Origin: Trichosporon coremiiforme
Taxonomy: Eukaryota > Basidiomycota > Tremellomycetes > Trichosporonales > Trichosporonaceae
Assembly (NCBI GenBank): GCA_039545355.1
Contig: BCJJ01000008.1
Span: forward strand, 806,001 to 870,000
Direction of reading: 5' to 3'
DNA length: 64,000 nt
The translations under genes were made by a program, and so were the position numbers. The first letter of the stretch is position 1; each line of letters begins with the position of its first letter. Shown here piece after piece: positions 1 through 11,639 of the stretch. The notes under the pieces were generated by a model that was not told the DNA's origin, did no database searches, and saw only the letters and a program-made list of their open reading frames with translations.

Positions 1-2071
1 CGGGAACAGATACGGTTCGCGGCGCTTCGTGTCGATGTGGGCGTGCGCGCGGAAGAAGGGCATGAACGCGCCCGCCTGGTACCAGCGCGTCAGGATCTCG
101 GTGGACGGGTTGCCGAAGAAACCTCCGACATCCGAGCCGACAAAGGTGATGCCGGCGACCGAGTTGGAGAGGAACACGGCCGCCTCGCCGGCCAGGTGAG
201 CCCAGGTGCCGAGGTTGTCGCCGATCCAGACCGCGCCGTAGCGCTGCGAACCGGCGAAGAAGGAGCGGGACAGCACGAAGGGACGCTTAGGCGTTGACTC
301 GCGAACAGTGATAGCAGCCTGGGTCTGGTTGTGGAACATCATGCCGTTCAGGTTGTGCACGTCGCGGTGCTCCCAGCCGCCGACGTGGCGGTTGTCCTTG
401 GGCATGGTGATCTCGGGGCCATCGAAGACGGACGGCTCGTTCATGTCGTTCCAGATGTAGAGGGCGGGAGTCGAGTCTGTCCAGACAGGGAAGGAGAACA
501 TGCGCGTCCACCACTCCCAGCTCTTGGGGTTGAAGAAGTCAACCCAGACACTGGAGCCCGGCCAGCACCAGCCGTCAAAGTTCTCGCCGTCCGCGCGTTT
601 GATCAGCACGTCGAGCCCCTTGGCGTCAGAGTAGATACGGAACGAGTCCTCCCGCTTGATGTGCGGGTCGACAATGGCGACCATCTTGCGCCCCTTGGAC
701 GCGACGTCGTCGAGCATCTTGGGCGGGTCAGGGAACGCGGCCTTGTTCCAGTCAAAGTACCGGTGGTGAGGGGCGTACTCGATGTCGAGCCACGTCACGT
801 CCAGAGGCATGTCGGCCTTGTCGAACTCGTCCTGAACCTCGATGACCTCGTCCTGCGTATTGTAGTTCCAGCGGCACTGGTGGTACGCCGTAGCCCAGTG
901 CGGCGGCAGCGCGGCGGGACCAGTGAGCGAGGCGTACTGCTCGAAAAGGTCGACGGGGCGGGGACCAGGCAGGATCAGGAAGTCGACGATGCCGCTCTCG
1001 GACACCCAGTGCGTGCGCACAGCGTCCTTGTCGTGCGCAACGTCGACCCAAGTCTCGGAAGCGACGAGGTCGAGCACACCAACGGTCGACTCCTTGCTGT
1101 GCGCATGGATCAGAGGCACAGCACCATACAGAGCCATCGGCGAGTCGGCCTCGTACTCAAAGATGTCGACGTTCCAGAGACGGTAGGGCTCCTTATAGTA
1201 CGCGTCCTCGCCGACGGTGGAAGGCAGCGACAAAGGCGAGGCGTGCTCAGGCAGACCATAGACGTGCTCAACGCCGGGGAAGGTGAAGTCGACGGAGAGA
1301 CCCTCGGGACCTAGTTGTCAGCTTTGGCACCGGGTCACACAGCTCACCCTTAGGCTTCGAGTCAGTCCACTTGCGCCAAGTCTCCTTGAACATGTCCTTG
1401 TCGTCGGTCTCGAACCAGGAGCGGTCAATATCGTCCCCTTTATGGAAGACGACCTGCTCCTCGCCCTCCTCAACCTTGACGTCCTCGGTGCTCTCAGCAG
1501 GCTTCTCCTCCTCCTTGCGGAAGTGCTCGACGTGGAAAAGGGAGCGCTCGTTGAAAACGACCCGGGGCTTGCCGTTGCGCTTCATCGTGATCTGGAGGGG
1601 CTTGTGAATGATGTCGAGCTCGAGCTCCTTGCCCACGCCGTACTTGATGTTGGTGATGCCGGCCTCATTCTTGACGTCGGCTCCGTCCTTGGCAATGCGG
1701 GGCTCTCCCTGGAACACCCACTTTGCTGTCTCGTTGTACCGCTGCAGGCCGGAGGGCGAGTTGACCTCGTCCGCACGCACGCGGACGATGCCCTCCTCGA
1801 GGAGGTCAACACGCATCTCAAAGTTCACATCGGGGTAGAGCGCCGAGTGCAGCGGGAAGGTCCATGAGTAACCGTCGGTGTCGGGGGTACGCTTCGGGTC
1901 GGAGACGGAGTAGGGCGAGGTGAAGTCGGGCTTGGCAGCCTGCTTGTCGGCAATGGCGCGGAGGCGGCGGCAGAACGATGTCTGGTGGCACTCCTTGAAG
2001 TCCTCGCGCTTGACGGCGTGGACCGTCAGCGCGCAGAAGAACGCGAGCAATGTCGCGAGCAGCAACCGCAT
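1..2071 (-). CDS. ROT2: Glucosidase II catalytic alpha subunit (GH31), C-terminus cut by window edge
   Basis: Trims glucose from N-glycans in the endoplasmic reticulum during glycoprotein quality control. Exons on the minus strand are 2071..1348 and 1310..<1, split by a 37-nt intron (1311-1347) whose removal gives a continuous KGPEGLSVDF junction. The first 20 or so residues are a signal peptide (MRLLLATLLAFFCALTVHA). The GH31 signature WNDMNEPSVF lies at about 424-453, and its Asp (codon at 445-447, near residue 530) is the expected nucleophile. About 678 residues are visible; the family is usually 900-1000 residues, so the C-terminus is off the left edge. It is divergent from VTA1 with 307 bp between the starts. 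GANAB/Rot2-type GH31 is the best assignment because of the N-terminal DFKECHQTSFCRR motif. Confidence 0.93.
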
Positions 2072-2378
2072 GGTGGTGTAGCTACTGCTTGCTGGATCTT
2101 TTGCGAAGAAGTCGGAAGTCGAGAGGTCGAGAAGATCGCCACGCTTCTCCGTGACGTGTGGGCTTGAAGATGCTCAGGGTGCGCGCGCGGCAAGGCACGG
2201 CAATGCTGACCGCTACGGTGGAGGTGCGGGGGCAAATCGGACCGGCTGCAAGTGGAGATCGGAGGGCCACCGATACAGTGACGATGACGCAGCGAACAAG
2301 CTCAGGTCGCGAACTGATAACAATCCGAGGTTTCGGTCACCCTCATCTGTCACTGCATTGTCCACCAGTGTCGCCACC
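2072..2378. promoter_or_regulatory. Divergent intergenic region, glucosidase II / VTA1
   Basis: This 307-bp stretch separates two divergently transcribed start codons and must hold both promoters. I see no convincing TATA box and no repeat. Confidence 0.5.
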
Positions 2379-4478
2379 ATGTCCGGCCCGCTCGACGATA
2401 TTACTATCCCGACAACCCCGCCACCGGAGCTCAAGTCCCGATGTACCGATTTTCTGAAGCGCGCGGCTGAAACTCGCAAGGCGGAGCCTGTGATCTCGTA
2501 TTGGTGTGAGTGCGGCGGCGAGTGGCTGCTGGACGCGGAACGGATATCGTACGCAGAGATGCAACCGTCTCTCCCAGTCTTCGAAAGCTGACCCCAGGCA
2601 CGCTCGCTGCCGCTGAGTCCGCCCTCGAGCTGAAGGACAGGTCGAGTGAGGGGACAAAGTTCCTGCTCTCGTTGATGGACACGCTGGAGGCGGTGAGTCG
2701 TGGTGTTGGAGTGACGCTGCGCTAGTCGCAGTGATCACATGGTAGCAGTCACGCAACCCGCAGATCTCCATGGAGAGCTGGGACATCGCAGCTGGATAAC
2801 GCGAACTCAAGCTGACCGCAGATGAAAGCCGCCCTCGCGGACAACGAGGCCGTCACCAGTGCGGCCGCAGGCGCAGCATACGTTGAGAACTTTGCCCTGC
2901 GCGTGTTCATGAACGCGGACAACATGGACCGGGCGGGAAAGTGGGACAAGTGAGTGGGAGTGGGCGATGGCGAGCAGAGAGCCAGCAGCCGTGGCAACCG
3001 CCACGAGCTGTACCATAGTGTCGGTCCAGCTTCGAATTCTGCGATTTCAGCTGACACCAGATCCGTGATCCGCGCTTTCCTCGCTGCGAGCCACTTCTTC
3101 GGCGTGCTCAAGAGCTGTAACGGAGGAGTCCTGCTGGAGGAGGTGAGCTGGTTGATCGCTTGAAGCTGACGGCAGATCGAGGAGAAGCAGCAGTATGCGC
3201 GGTGGAAGGCTGCGGACCTCGCTAGAGCGCTCCGAGAGGGTAGGGAGCCGGTGCATGGGCCTCGTGAGTACCCGAATCCGAGCCCGCAGGGCGAGAGCGC
3301 ATATCCTCCAGTGGAGTGTGGTGCGGATCACCATGAACGGTGGCACTGGAGCATGACGCCATGGTTGTCTGCAGATGAGCTGTGTAGAAGAATGTTAGCT
3401 GACGACAGCCGTCCCCGAGGAACCCCTCGTCGACCCCGACCTCCCCTCCGCGCCCATCGACGCGGCGGACGCAGCGGCACTCGGTCTTCCCAGTGTGCCG
3501 TCCGAAGGCTCTCCCGGCCGACGCGCGAATGCCCCGCCTAGTGTCGAGATCCCCAAGGACGCAGGCAGCGACACAGGCAACTGGTCAACAGTTGCCACGC
3601 CAGGCGTCGACGGACCCGAGTCCTCACTGCCCTCCATCCCCTCCATTCCCTCCCACTCGCCATCCAACTCAATCTCGACGCCAGTCGTCTCGCCCCCCGT
3701 TCAGCCAAAGGACCTGCCCTCCCCTCCGTCTTCGAATCCCCGCAAGGACTCAGCAGGCAGCACAGGCAGCGCGGGCACGCCGAAGCCGACGAGCCCGGAG
3801 AAGGACGCCAAGCCGCGCAGCAGCTCCATGTCGCGGTCGCAATCGGGCGGTTCGGAGCGGGAGAAGAAGAATGTCCGCTTCATGGGCCCCGACGGCGCTC
3901 CCCTCTCCCCCGGAGGCGAGATCGATGGCGAAGAGAAGAAGTTTGACGAGCCCTCCGCCCCGCCGCCGTCTGAAGTCTCCTCGGCCCCCGCTCCCGTGTT
4001 ACCCAGTGCGCCGCCGCAGTCTCCGCCCACGAAGAGCCCGACGCGGTCGCCCGCGAAGTCTCCGGTGAGGTCGCCCCAGGCCAGGTCGCCCCAGGCTCCC
4101 CCGCCGAGTCTGCCCTCGGCGCCGTCGTTGCCTCCGCCGTTCAATGGGATTCAGGTGCCGTCCTCCCTCCCAGGAGGCGTTCCGGGTGGTCTTGGAGCGG
4201 GAGTCCTGGGAGGAGCAGGCGCGCTCGCGGGTGCGTATACACCTCCTCCCGCTCACACTCCCCCTGCTCCCTCCCCCGCCCCCGTTGTCGCGCCACCGAC
4301 GCCGGTGGCACCAGCAGCGACGCCAGCGACGTACTCGACGGGCCCGCCCCGCAAGCTGAACCGGAAAGAGACGGAACAGGTTCAAAAGCACGCGAGGTGG
4401 GCCATCTCCGCGCTCGAATTTGATGATCCCGAGACGGCGAAGAAGGAGCTGATCAAGGCGCTCGAGATGCTGGGATAG
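2379..4478 (+). CDS. VTA1: Vta1/LIP5-like activator of the Vps4 ATPase (ESCRT-III disassembly)
   Basis: Vta1 binds Vps4 and ESCRT-III subunits and stimulates Vps4 in multivesicular-body sorting on endosomes. Exons are 2379-2505, 2559-2692, 2822-2949, 3061-3142, 3176-3263 and 3409-4478, giving 542 residues. The first about 186 residues, from the five short exons, form the conserved tandem MIT-like domain, with family motifs SLMDTLEA, DNEAVTS and YVENFALRVFMNADNMDRAG. A Pro/Ser-rich linker of about 310 residues follows. The last about 42 residues (KLNRKETEQVQKHARWAISA onward) form the Vps4-binding C-terminal helical domain. The start at 2379 has a good context (CCACCATGT). The linker is long compared with yeast Vta1 (330 residues). 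Confidence 0.93.
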
Positions 4479-4606
4479 ACTCTTCCGAACGTCAGCGAGG
4501 GAAGCGAGGAGCGTTGAGAGGATGGGGTGTAGACTATTATGCATGTCACGTTAATACTAGGGTTACAATCATGTCCAACTTGTGCTCGTGTACACTGATC
4601 CTCTGA

Positions 4607-7600
4607 CTACGACCTTTCCTCACCCTTCTCCTTCTCCGCGCTCTCCTTCTGGTCCTCAGCAGACTTCCCGCCCTCCGCGTCCTTCGGCTGCGGGCCCTGA
4701 GCCTCAGCAGCCTTCTGATACGCAGCTTTACAGCTCGCCTTCAGATGGCTGCTCTTGAAGCCCTTGTTTCTTGATCTCTCCTTGCCCGCGAGGTACATCT
4801 TGTCGACCTCTTCGTCCTGACCCAAACGCTCAATACGCTCCGCATGCATCCATCCCCAGGAGCCTTGTTTGTCGTGGAACCGGACCAGCCACACGGGCTT
4901 TGGTTCCTCGGTCTCCAACGCCAACACGGAAGGCGGGATGATGCTGGGATCGGCGTGCGGGTCGATTACGACGCCGGGGAAGTAGGGGTATGAGGTCACC
5001 TTGGCCCAGACCTGCGTTCCGGGTGGATACGGGTCTGAACCGTCCGTAGGCAGCGGCGGCTTGGGCGTAACGAGACTCTTCCTCCGGTCCTTAGCCGGGG
5101 TCGACTCGGCCGTGCTCCCCTCTTGCCCCGCGGGCGTCTTCGGCGTCTTCGGGTCGTTCTTAGCGTCACCCTCGGCGTTGGCATCGGCGTCCACGTCCAT
5201 CGCCTCCCCCGTCTCGGGGACCGGCGTGACATCCTTATTGCCGTTTGACTTGGAGGAAGGTTCCACGGCGGTCTTATCAGACGCAGCATCGTCCGCGTCC
5301 GCCTCTCCTTCGGCATCTGCTGGCGGAGGGGATAAACTGGATCTGGGGAAGTTGGGCGTCACCGCTGAATCGGGGACGGGCGTGAGTTCCTCGTCCTCTC
5401 CTTCGGCGTCCACGTCTTCCTCCTCCTTCTCCTCTGACTCCGCGCCCTTACGTTTCTTAGACGCAGGCGCCTCACCAGGCGTACTCGTGCGATGTCGCTT
5501 ATTCCGCTCACTAGCGCCAGAAACGCTCGACGCAGCGCGGGAGGTGGCCCGTTTCGGCGGCGGTGGCACTGTAACGGGCGCCGGACGACGGCGCTTAGAT
5601 CCCTCAGGTAAGATCCACCCGACGTTGAAGCGCTCATACTCGTCCTTCGAGTCTAAGTTCTCCGCGATCAGGTCCAGATTCTTCTCCGCCTGTCTTCGTT
5701 CCCGCTCAGACATGGCCGGCACAGAGGTCACACCGACAACGCCGGGCTGTGAGCGTCGTGATGTCTCGGATGTGGTTTCTGAGGCTCTTCGGCGGCCGGT
5801 GGCCGGGGGCGGAGACTCGGGAATCGTGGCTGCGGCGGCGGCACGGGACACACGAGCGGAGCCGCCGCCCAGGCTCAGCCGCTCCTTGTAGCGCTCCTCT
5901 GCCTGCTCAAACTTCTTGTTCCTCTCGGCTGCGGACATGGTCTTCCGCTTCTTGGGCGAGGGAAGGGTAGGTGGCTCCTTCTCTACCTCGAAGGCGAAGA
6001 TGGAGCGCAGCATGTCACGACCCTCTTCCTGGCCTGTTTCTGAGGGATCCGGCGCGAGCATCGTCTGCAACCGAGCAAGCGACGTTTCCAGGTCACCGAC
6101 CTCGGCTGGCGTCGGACCCCACTCGCGCTCGCCCTCGGGCACTGGCGGCATCAGCTGTCCCGCCGCGGGAATGTTGTCCAAAGCGTCAAGGAGCGGCGTC
6201 GCGTTCTTCTTGATTCGCGACGCTGTGCGGTGAAACGACGTCTCGCTCTTGTTGTACTGCATCGCGTTGTCGAGGACGAGGTAGATGTCACGCTGAGAGT
6301 TAACACGGTCACAGCCACAACTCACCTTGAGATCCGCCACGTTCAGGTACTTGACGCTCTTGAGCTTTGCGTCGATCTGCGTCCAGCTCATCGGCTCCTT
6401 GATCACGTCGTAGTAGTCTGGCGCCTCCTCCAGCGTCACGGGCTGCAGAAACAGCTCCCCGCGGTCCATCCTGTTCGTCAGCTGGGATGACAGACTCATA
6501 GCTTACGCGGCAATCTGATCAAACGTGCTTCGCAGCGTCTCGTAGTGCGGGAAGATGAAGCTGTCCACGACCTCCTTGATGATCTGCGCCTGGCGGAGCT
6601 TCTCCTTCTCACGCTTCCGCACGAGCTCGGCTAACATGCGCACCTTCTCGAGATCGTTGCGCAGCATGCCGAGGAACTCGAGGTTCTTCGCCTTCTCCGC
6701 GTCCGTCTGCTCCTTCGACTCGGTCGTAGCAGTCCATGGCTCGAGGTGTAGGCGCTTCAGCAACGGCGCACCGCGGCGTGCCTCCCGCTTCAGGCTCCAG
6801 TAGCGACAAAGCCGCTCCACAAACGGCTGCTTCTTCCGGATCGAGATCTTGCCCACGTAGTCGAGCAGCTTGTTCACAATCATGCGGGGAACGATCGGCG
6901 GACCCGGTCGATAAGATTTGGCGTGCGCGCGGGCCGATTTCGTCGTTACTTTGCGCTTCTTGTCCGCAACGACCACGGCCTGCTCCTCCTCCTCCTTCCT
7001 GTGTTTCGGTGGCCGGCCACGCGGCCTCTTAGGTTGTCCGCCGCTCGTGTTCCGGATCGAGTTCTTCCTAGGCCGACCTCGCTTCCGCGGTGGTGGCGTC
7101 ACAACTTCCTCCTCTTCTTCCTCGTCTTCGAACACGTCAGACTCGGACGTCTCGTGGTACGACTCGTCCTCTTCGTCATCACCGTTCTCGATCGTGCGGA
7201 TGTCCCGCCAGTCGGCCTGATGTCAGCTGATCTCGTGAAGTGGATAGCTTACTGGAAGGTGCTTCTCGCAGTACGCCTTTAGCTGCCCGTCGGCGCCCAT
7301 GAGCTTCATGCTCATCAACAGCCCTGCTTGCCGCGCACAGGTGACGTGAAATGCAGTGAAGCAGCTCTTGTTCTCGCACTGGATGCAAGCGCCGACGCGC
7401 ACCTTGCACAGGGAGCAGTGGAGCTTCCACCTGCTCTTCGGGACCATGTCGACGCCCTCGACGGGCTCCATGTAAATTGCGTTGCCGACGCCGAGCTCCG
7501 GAATCCAGATAGCGCAGAGAAGGTGTGCCCAGTGGCCCGTTGTCGTCTGCTTGAAGGCTCCGCCCTCGTTCGGGCAGAATAAGCACGACACCGGGTTCTC

Positions 7601-8188
7601 GGGAGACACGGTGCACTTCCGACATAACCACTGACCCTCGGGGATGTATGGGACTCCGTAGCAGTCCTGGTGGACTGCAAGATTGCAGCCGTCACAGAAG
7701 ACAATCGCGTTCGAGTTCTCGCCTTCCCCATCGTCGCAGATCGCGCACTTCGAGTCCCCGTCTGGCATATTCGTCTCGGGCTGGGGTATCCGTTTGATCT
7801 GACGTCAGCTCACAAGAATATCGTGACAGCTCACCAGTGTGAACCACTCTTTCTCAAGCTTGTCCATGATGATCTCGAAAACCTCGTACGACACGGGGCC
7901 GGACTGGTCCTTCTTCCTTTCCGCGTTGACGGTGTCGAGCCACTCCTGGTCCTGCTCGTCCATGTCGTACTCGACCTGGGCGGCGAGCTCAGACTCTATT
8001 GGCTCGATGTATCGGATGTAGTGCTCTGGTCGCTCAAAGTCGGAAAAGTCGTTGTAGCCGTACGACCGCGCCTGCTCCGAGTGCACGCCGGCGGGCGCGA
8101 GCAGCGACTTGTCATCTGTGATCACGCGGAAGGAGACGGTCGGAATCTCGTACGTCTTCTCCCCGCTTGCGGAGGACATGGTGGACAT
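4607..8188 (-). CDS. NTO1: BRPF/Nto1-type scaffold of a MYST histone acetyltransferase complex (EPL1-like, double PHD, bromodomain, PWWP)
   Basis: Scaffolds a NuA3-like histone acetyltransferase and reads chromatin marks. Exons are 8188..7835, 7798..7253, 7216..6507, 6470..6326 and 6292..4607 (1146 residues); all four introns are 33-36 nt. Domains in order: an enhancer-of-polycomb-like region (residues 1-118), a PHD finger (CAICDDGEGENSNAIVFC), then a zinc knuckle and extended PHD to about residue 300. Acidic stretches and two AT-hook-like motifs (RKRGRPRK, KRPRGRPPKH) follow, then a bromodomain (about 538-630, PDYYDVIKEPM), a long charged linker, and a PWWP domain (about 1010-1110, VWAKVTSYPYFPGVV). 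Yeast Nto1 lacks the bromodomain and PWWP, so this copy keeps the animal BRPF layout. The 33-nt intron in the bromodomain is a multiple of three and has no stop. Confidence 0.93.
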
Positions 8189-10385
8189 GCTGGCGGAGAG
8201 CTAGCTTGCACGCGACGGAGACGTCGCGCGCTGTCTGAAGCGAAGATGGCGGGGTCGGAAGTCGGGGCGGATGACGAAATGGCGAGGAAGATGGACATGA
8301 GCGCGACGCTCGTCAACAACATTCGGTCGTGATCGAGGCCCCGCGCTGCGGCATGGAAGTGACAGCGGAGGCAGAGCCATGCGCGCTTTGCATGACTTTC
8401 GCGTGGCATCCCGCTTCTTATCGGAGCCTTCCTTCATGCCGAGACAGGAAAGTAGCGTTGGTGGGGCTAACCCTGAATATCAAGTGTCAAGTGGGGGAGG
8501 TGGAGATGACAGGGGTAACACGTGCTTATCTAAGGTGCCCTGTCCCTGCACGCCCTTCTTCTCCCCGGCGAGCCGTTGCCTCGGGTGCGTCTCAGCGCGC
8601 ACTCAAAGGCACTTCGTCTCCGCAGTCAGCGAGGTAGACCGAGCGCCCCTTTTAGGTATGCGGGAATGTGTTGGAACTGCCGGAACAGCCCGGGCAAGTT
8701 GCCCGCGGTTGCGGAAATACGAGGCTGGCTTATCGCCTCTCCGCAGCCTGACGGGGGAAGAAGGCACGTCAGGCAGTTAATTCGCGCACCAACTGGATGA
8801 TGTGCTAATTTGGCCTATAATGGGAGCACATGTCAGTCCCTTTCCAGCGGCTTCGAACTCAACTATCGATAATGACAACAGCCCGTGCCGGCAAGCAGGG
8901 AGAAACAAACACAGCACTGAGCGGAGCTCTGTCGGAGCGCACTTAGGCGTATCTGGGTCGGTGGGGGCCGCAAGAGTGGGTGTTGATGCGCAGAGTGGGT
9001 GGCGGAACTGGACAAGCGTTACCCGGTGTCATTGGTGAGGGTAAAGCTGTAGTACGCGCCACTTCTTGGACCAAGTTGCCCGAGGGTCGGTCGACTCCAA
9101 ACGGCAATGCAGTGTGTAACGTCATGATGCGCAGCGTTGGGGTCCCGGATACCGGAGCTAGGCGGTAAACACGCTTGCAGTGCTTGTAGTCCGTTGTATC
9201 ACGCCGTGCATGACCAAGGCGGCACAGTCTGGACTCTGGGGTATACGGCTGATGCGTAAGCTGGCAGCTGGCAGAAAGCATCAGAGCTGGTGCTAAGCGC
9301 AAACAGCCACGGTACGCGGCAAGGAGAGCCGGGAATGAGCAGGTGGCCGCCGGGCAACGAGCCGTCGATGCCCCGGGGTGCACAGCAGGGTGATTTCGGT
9401 TGCAGTCGTTGCGCGATCGCTGGTAGTGCGGTCTCCGATTCCCAAATTGGCACCGGCATGGAGCAGACAGGTGACCAGGATGGACACCGAGGATGATGTC
9501 GGTGAGAAGTGCTGGAGCGTCGATGCCTTTGGAGAACTCGGGCAAGAGTCACTGGGCGGTGGGATGCTCATACGATCGATCAAGAAGCCCTGCCCTACGC
9601 ATGGTGACCCCGGCTGAACCCTGGAAGGGTGACAAACCGCGTGTCGGACACGGGTGCGCCAGCGCAGTACCAGAGGGGCCAAAGGGGTCCAAGGCGTGAA
9701 AGATGACGATGACGAGAGAGGCTCGGAGGATAACTCGGTAGCCGCGGCTGTTGGGAATGCTGGCCTTGCAGTGGGTGCCTGTCGCCGCTGATGCGCTCTG
9801 GACCGAGGCTTTCAGCTCTAAACCTCCCGACGAGACTGGACCAGGCCATGCACCCTCATGCTCCCCATCGTCCAACCCGCACTCCGCACTCTCACACCCA
9901 CTCTCAACCCAATCGGCCACCGCACTTTTGACCCGGTCCTGCATCCTGCATCCCCGCCGCTCATTGCATCATTACATCTGCTTTTGTATTGTATCTTCTT
10001 CCCCTGCATCTTACACCTTCCCATCTGTTCGCCTGCCTGACCCTCGCACTTGCTACACCTTTGCTCGCCTGCCAGTCGTTGGGGCACGACACTCGCGCAG
10101 AGCTATCTAGCTGCTGCTCGTAGCGCGACAGTAGCTTCTTCCCTAACATCACCTTCAACCATCCTCCTCCCGCAAGCGCACACGCCAACCGCCGACGAAC
10201 CACTACAAATTGCATCCTCCCCCATGGCCACCACCCCTCACCACCACTAGTCGCTTCCTCGCCACCGCTTCAGCCGGCTCGCACCTTCCCCGACCTCCTT
10301 TACATTCTATTGCCACCTGCTCGACTATCCACCCATTGCATTGCTTTCGTGCGACACCACCGCTCCTTGCCGTTTGCTTATCAGC
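8189..10385. other. Intergenic region (2.2 kb) with probable long leader of the downstream gene
   Basis: No open frame here looks coding; the longer ones are overlapping, low-complexity and lack family motifs. A CACGTG box lies near 8519. From about 9840 to 10385 the plus strand becomes pyrimidine-rich and G-poor, like a fungal 5' leader, and it contains a short upstream ORF (10224-10250). A long regulatory leader for the gene at 10386 is my inference. Confidence 0.4.
10224..10250 (+). other. Possible upstream ORF (MATTPHHH)
   Basis: An eight-residue ORF starting in strong context (CCCATGGCC) lies 136 nt before the next start codon, whose context (CAGCATGC) is weaker. If the leader is transcribed this far, scanning ribosomes would meet it first. 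Transcription of this stretch is inferred, not seen. Confidence 0.25.
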
Positions 10386-11248
10386 ATGCACAAAGCCGGG
10401 CTCTCTGCCAAGGATGAGCTCTTCGTGTCACATCTCCGTAAGTGGTCGCATACAATGACTCAATTGGGCCGGTCCGCAGTACCCGCTCGCGAAATTCAAC
10501 TCGCGAGCCTCCGCAGCAGCGGACCCTCCCCCACCCTACCGCGAACCCATCGTGCATGTAGAGTCCCCAGCTGACATTCAAAAGCGGCGAACATGGTCGG
10601 CCTGTCGGTGCGCGAGCGGCATGTGATCCAGAGTCTGGTCGAGCTCACGCGACAGCTCGAGGACGTCGATCGCGAGTTTACGGCGCAGATGCTGAGCATG
10701 GAGTACAAGATGACAGGCGCTCTCATGGACTACAGCAACAGCCTACATGAGGATCCAACACCAGAGGGATTGCCTTCCCAAGTCTCGACGGCTTCCGTGA
10801 CCGCGTCGGAGCTCAACTACGTGCAAGAACGGTCGCCTAAACCTCATAAGCCGCAGCCACACCGTCTCGTGAACGACCTTGTGCTCCTGGACCGTGGACA
10901 GCTGTCACCTTCGATGACCGCTGCTATCGGCAACGTGGATCGCAGTGTTTCCGAAGTGCAGAACCTCAACGACGACTCTGACTTGCCCCGCCGCTGCTAC
11001 GGCGACTCGGGAAACTCGTCCCCCGCTTCGCCGCTCATCGCCACCCCGAACGCCATCGTCAACGTCTCTGCATCACCCGCCCCTCTGTCTCAGTTGCCAG
11101 TGGCCGGAGAGGGCGACAAGCCCAGTGATCGAGAGAGTGTAAGTTATTTCGACTTCCAGCTCGCTGTGCAGACCTTTTAACCCGTCTCCAACAGCTTCCA
11201 CAGCCCGACTCGCCGCCTCGCCTCCTTCAACCCCTGTACCGACCATAA
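10386..11248 (+). CDS. Unknown protein with N-terminal coiled-coil-like segment
   Basis: I do not recognise this protein. The likely structure is exon 1 at 10386-10437, a 147-nt intron ending CTGACATTCAAAAG, and exon 2 from 10585, joining to give SHLPANMVGLSVRERHVIQS. Residues about 20-70 are charged and helical (HVIQSLVELTRQLEDVDREF); the rest is Ser/Pro/Asn-rich and probably disordered. The 3' end is ambiguous. Without further splicing the frame stops at 11178-11180. A donor at 11139 (GTAAGT) and acceptor at 11194 would instead end the protein with LPQPDSPPRLLQPLYRP and a stop at 11246-11248, which I favour because the donor is consensus. The 2.2 kb upstream region and possible uORF suggest a regulated gene. 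Confidence 0.55.
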
Positions 11249-11639
11249 GACCTTCGAACAGCCGACCTCCGTGACCTGATTCTCGACAGCTGTAGCTATA
11301 AAATAGCCACTGTATTCCCTAGAGATACCTGCATGTATGTTACCTATTATGTTGACTTGTCAATTCCGCGATGTGCTGTGCATTCCGCGCGCACTATCCA
11401 GCTTGTGCATGGATTACGGCAGTGGACTGGAATGTTGCTATGCTTGCAGATAGAGAGATAGAGGGTGGTATGGAGATGAGACGCGTCGCCGGGTGCAGAA
11501 TGCAGAATGGGGGGCGAAAACAACAAAGACCCATGAGCACGCGCGCGGTGGAGGTGGACCGAAGTCACAGCCCGCTATCCGCTCACAACAGCCCAACTGC
11601 ACTTCCTCGCATCCACACACGTCCTATCCGTGACACACC
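11249..11639. other. Intergenic region, 391 bp
   Basis: Lies between two genes on the plus strand. It contains TATAAAAT at 11297-11304, about 340 bp before the next start codon, which is too far for a usual fungal TATA box unless the leader is long or spliced. Nothing else stands out. Confidence 0.35.

Noticed and set aside
331..1314. Long open frame antisense to glucosidase II
   Set aside because: Shadow of the GH31 coding strand in GC-rich sequence; the sense strand carries the conserved motifs.
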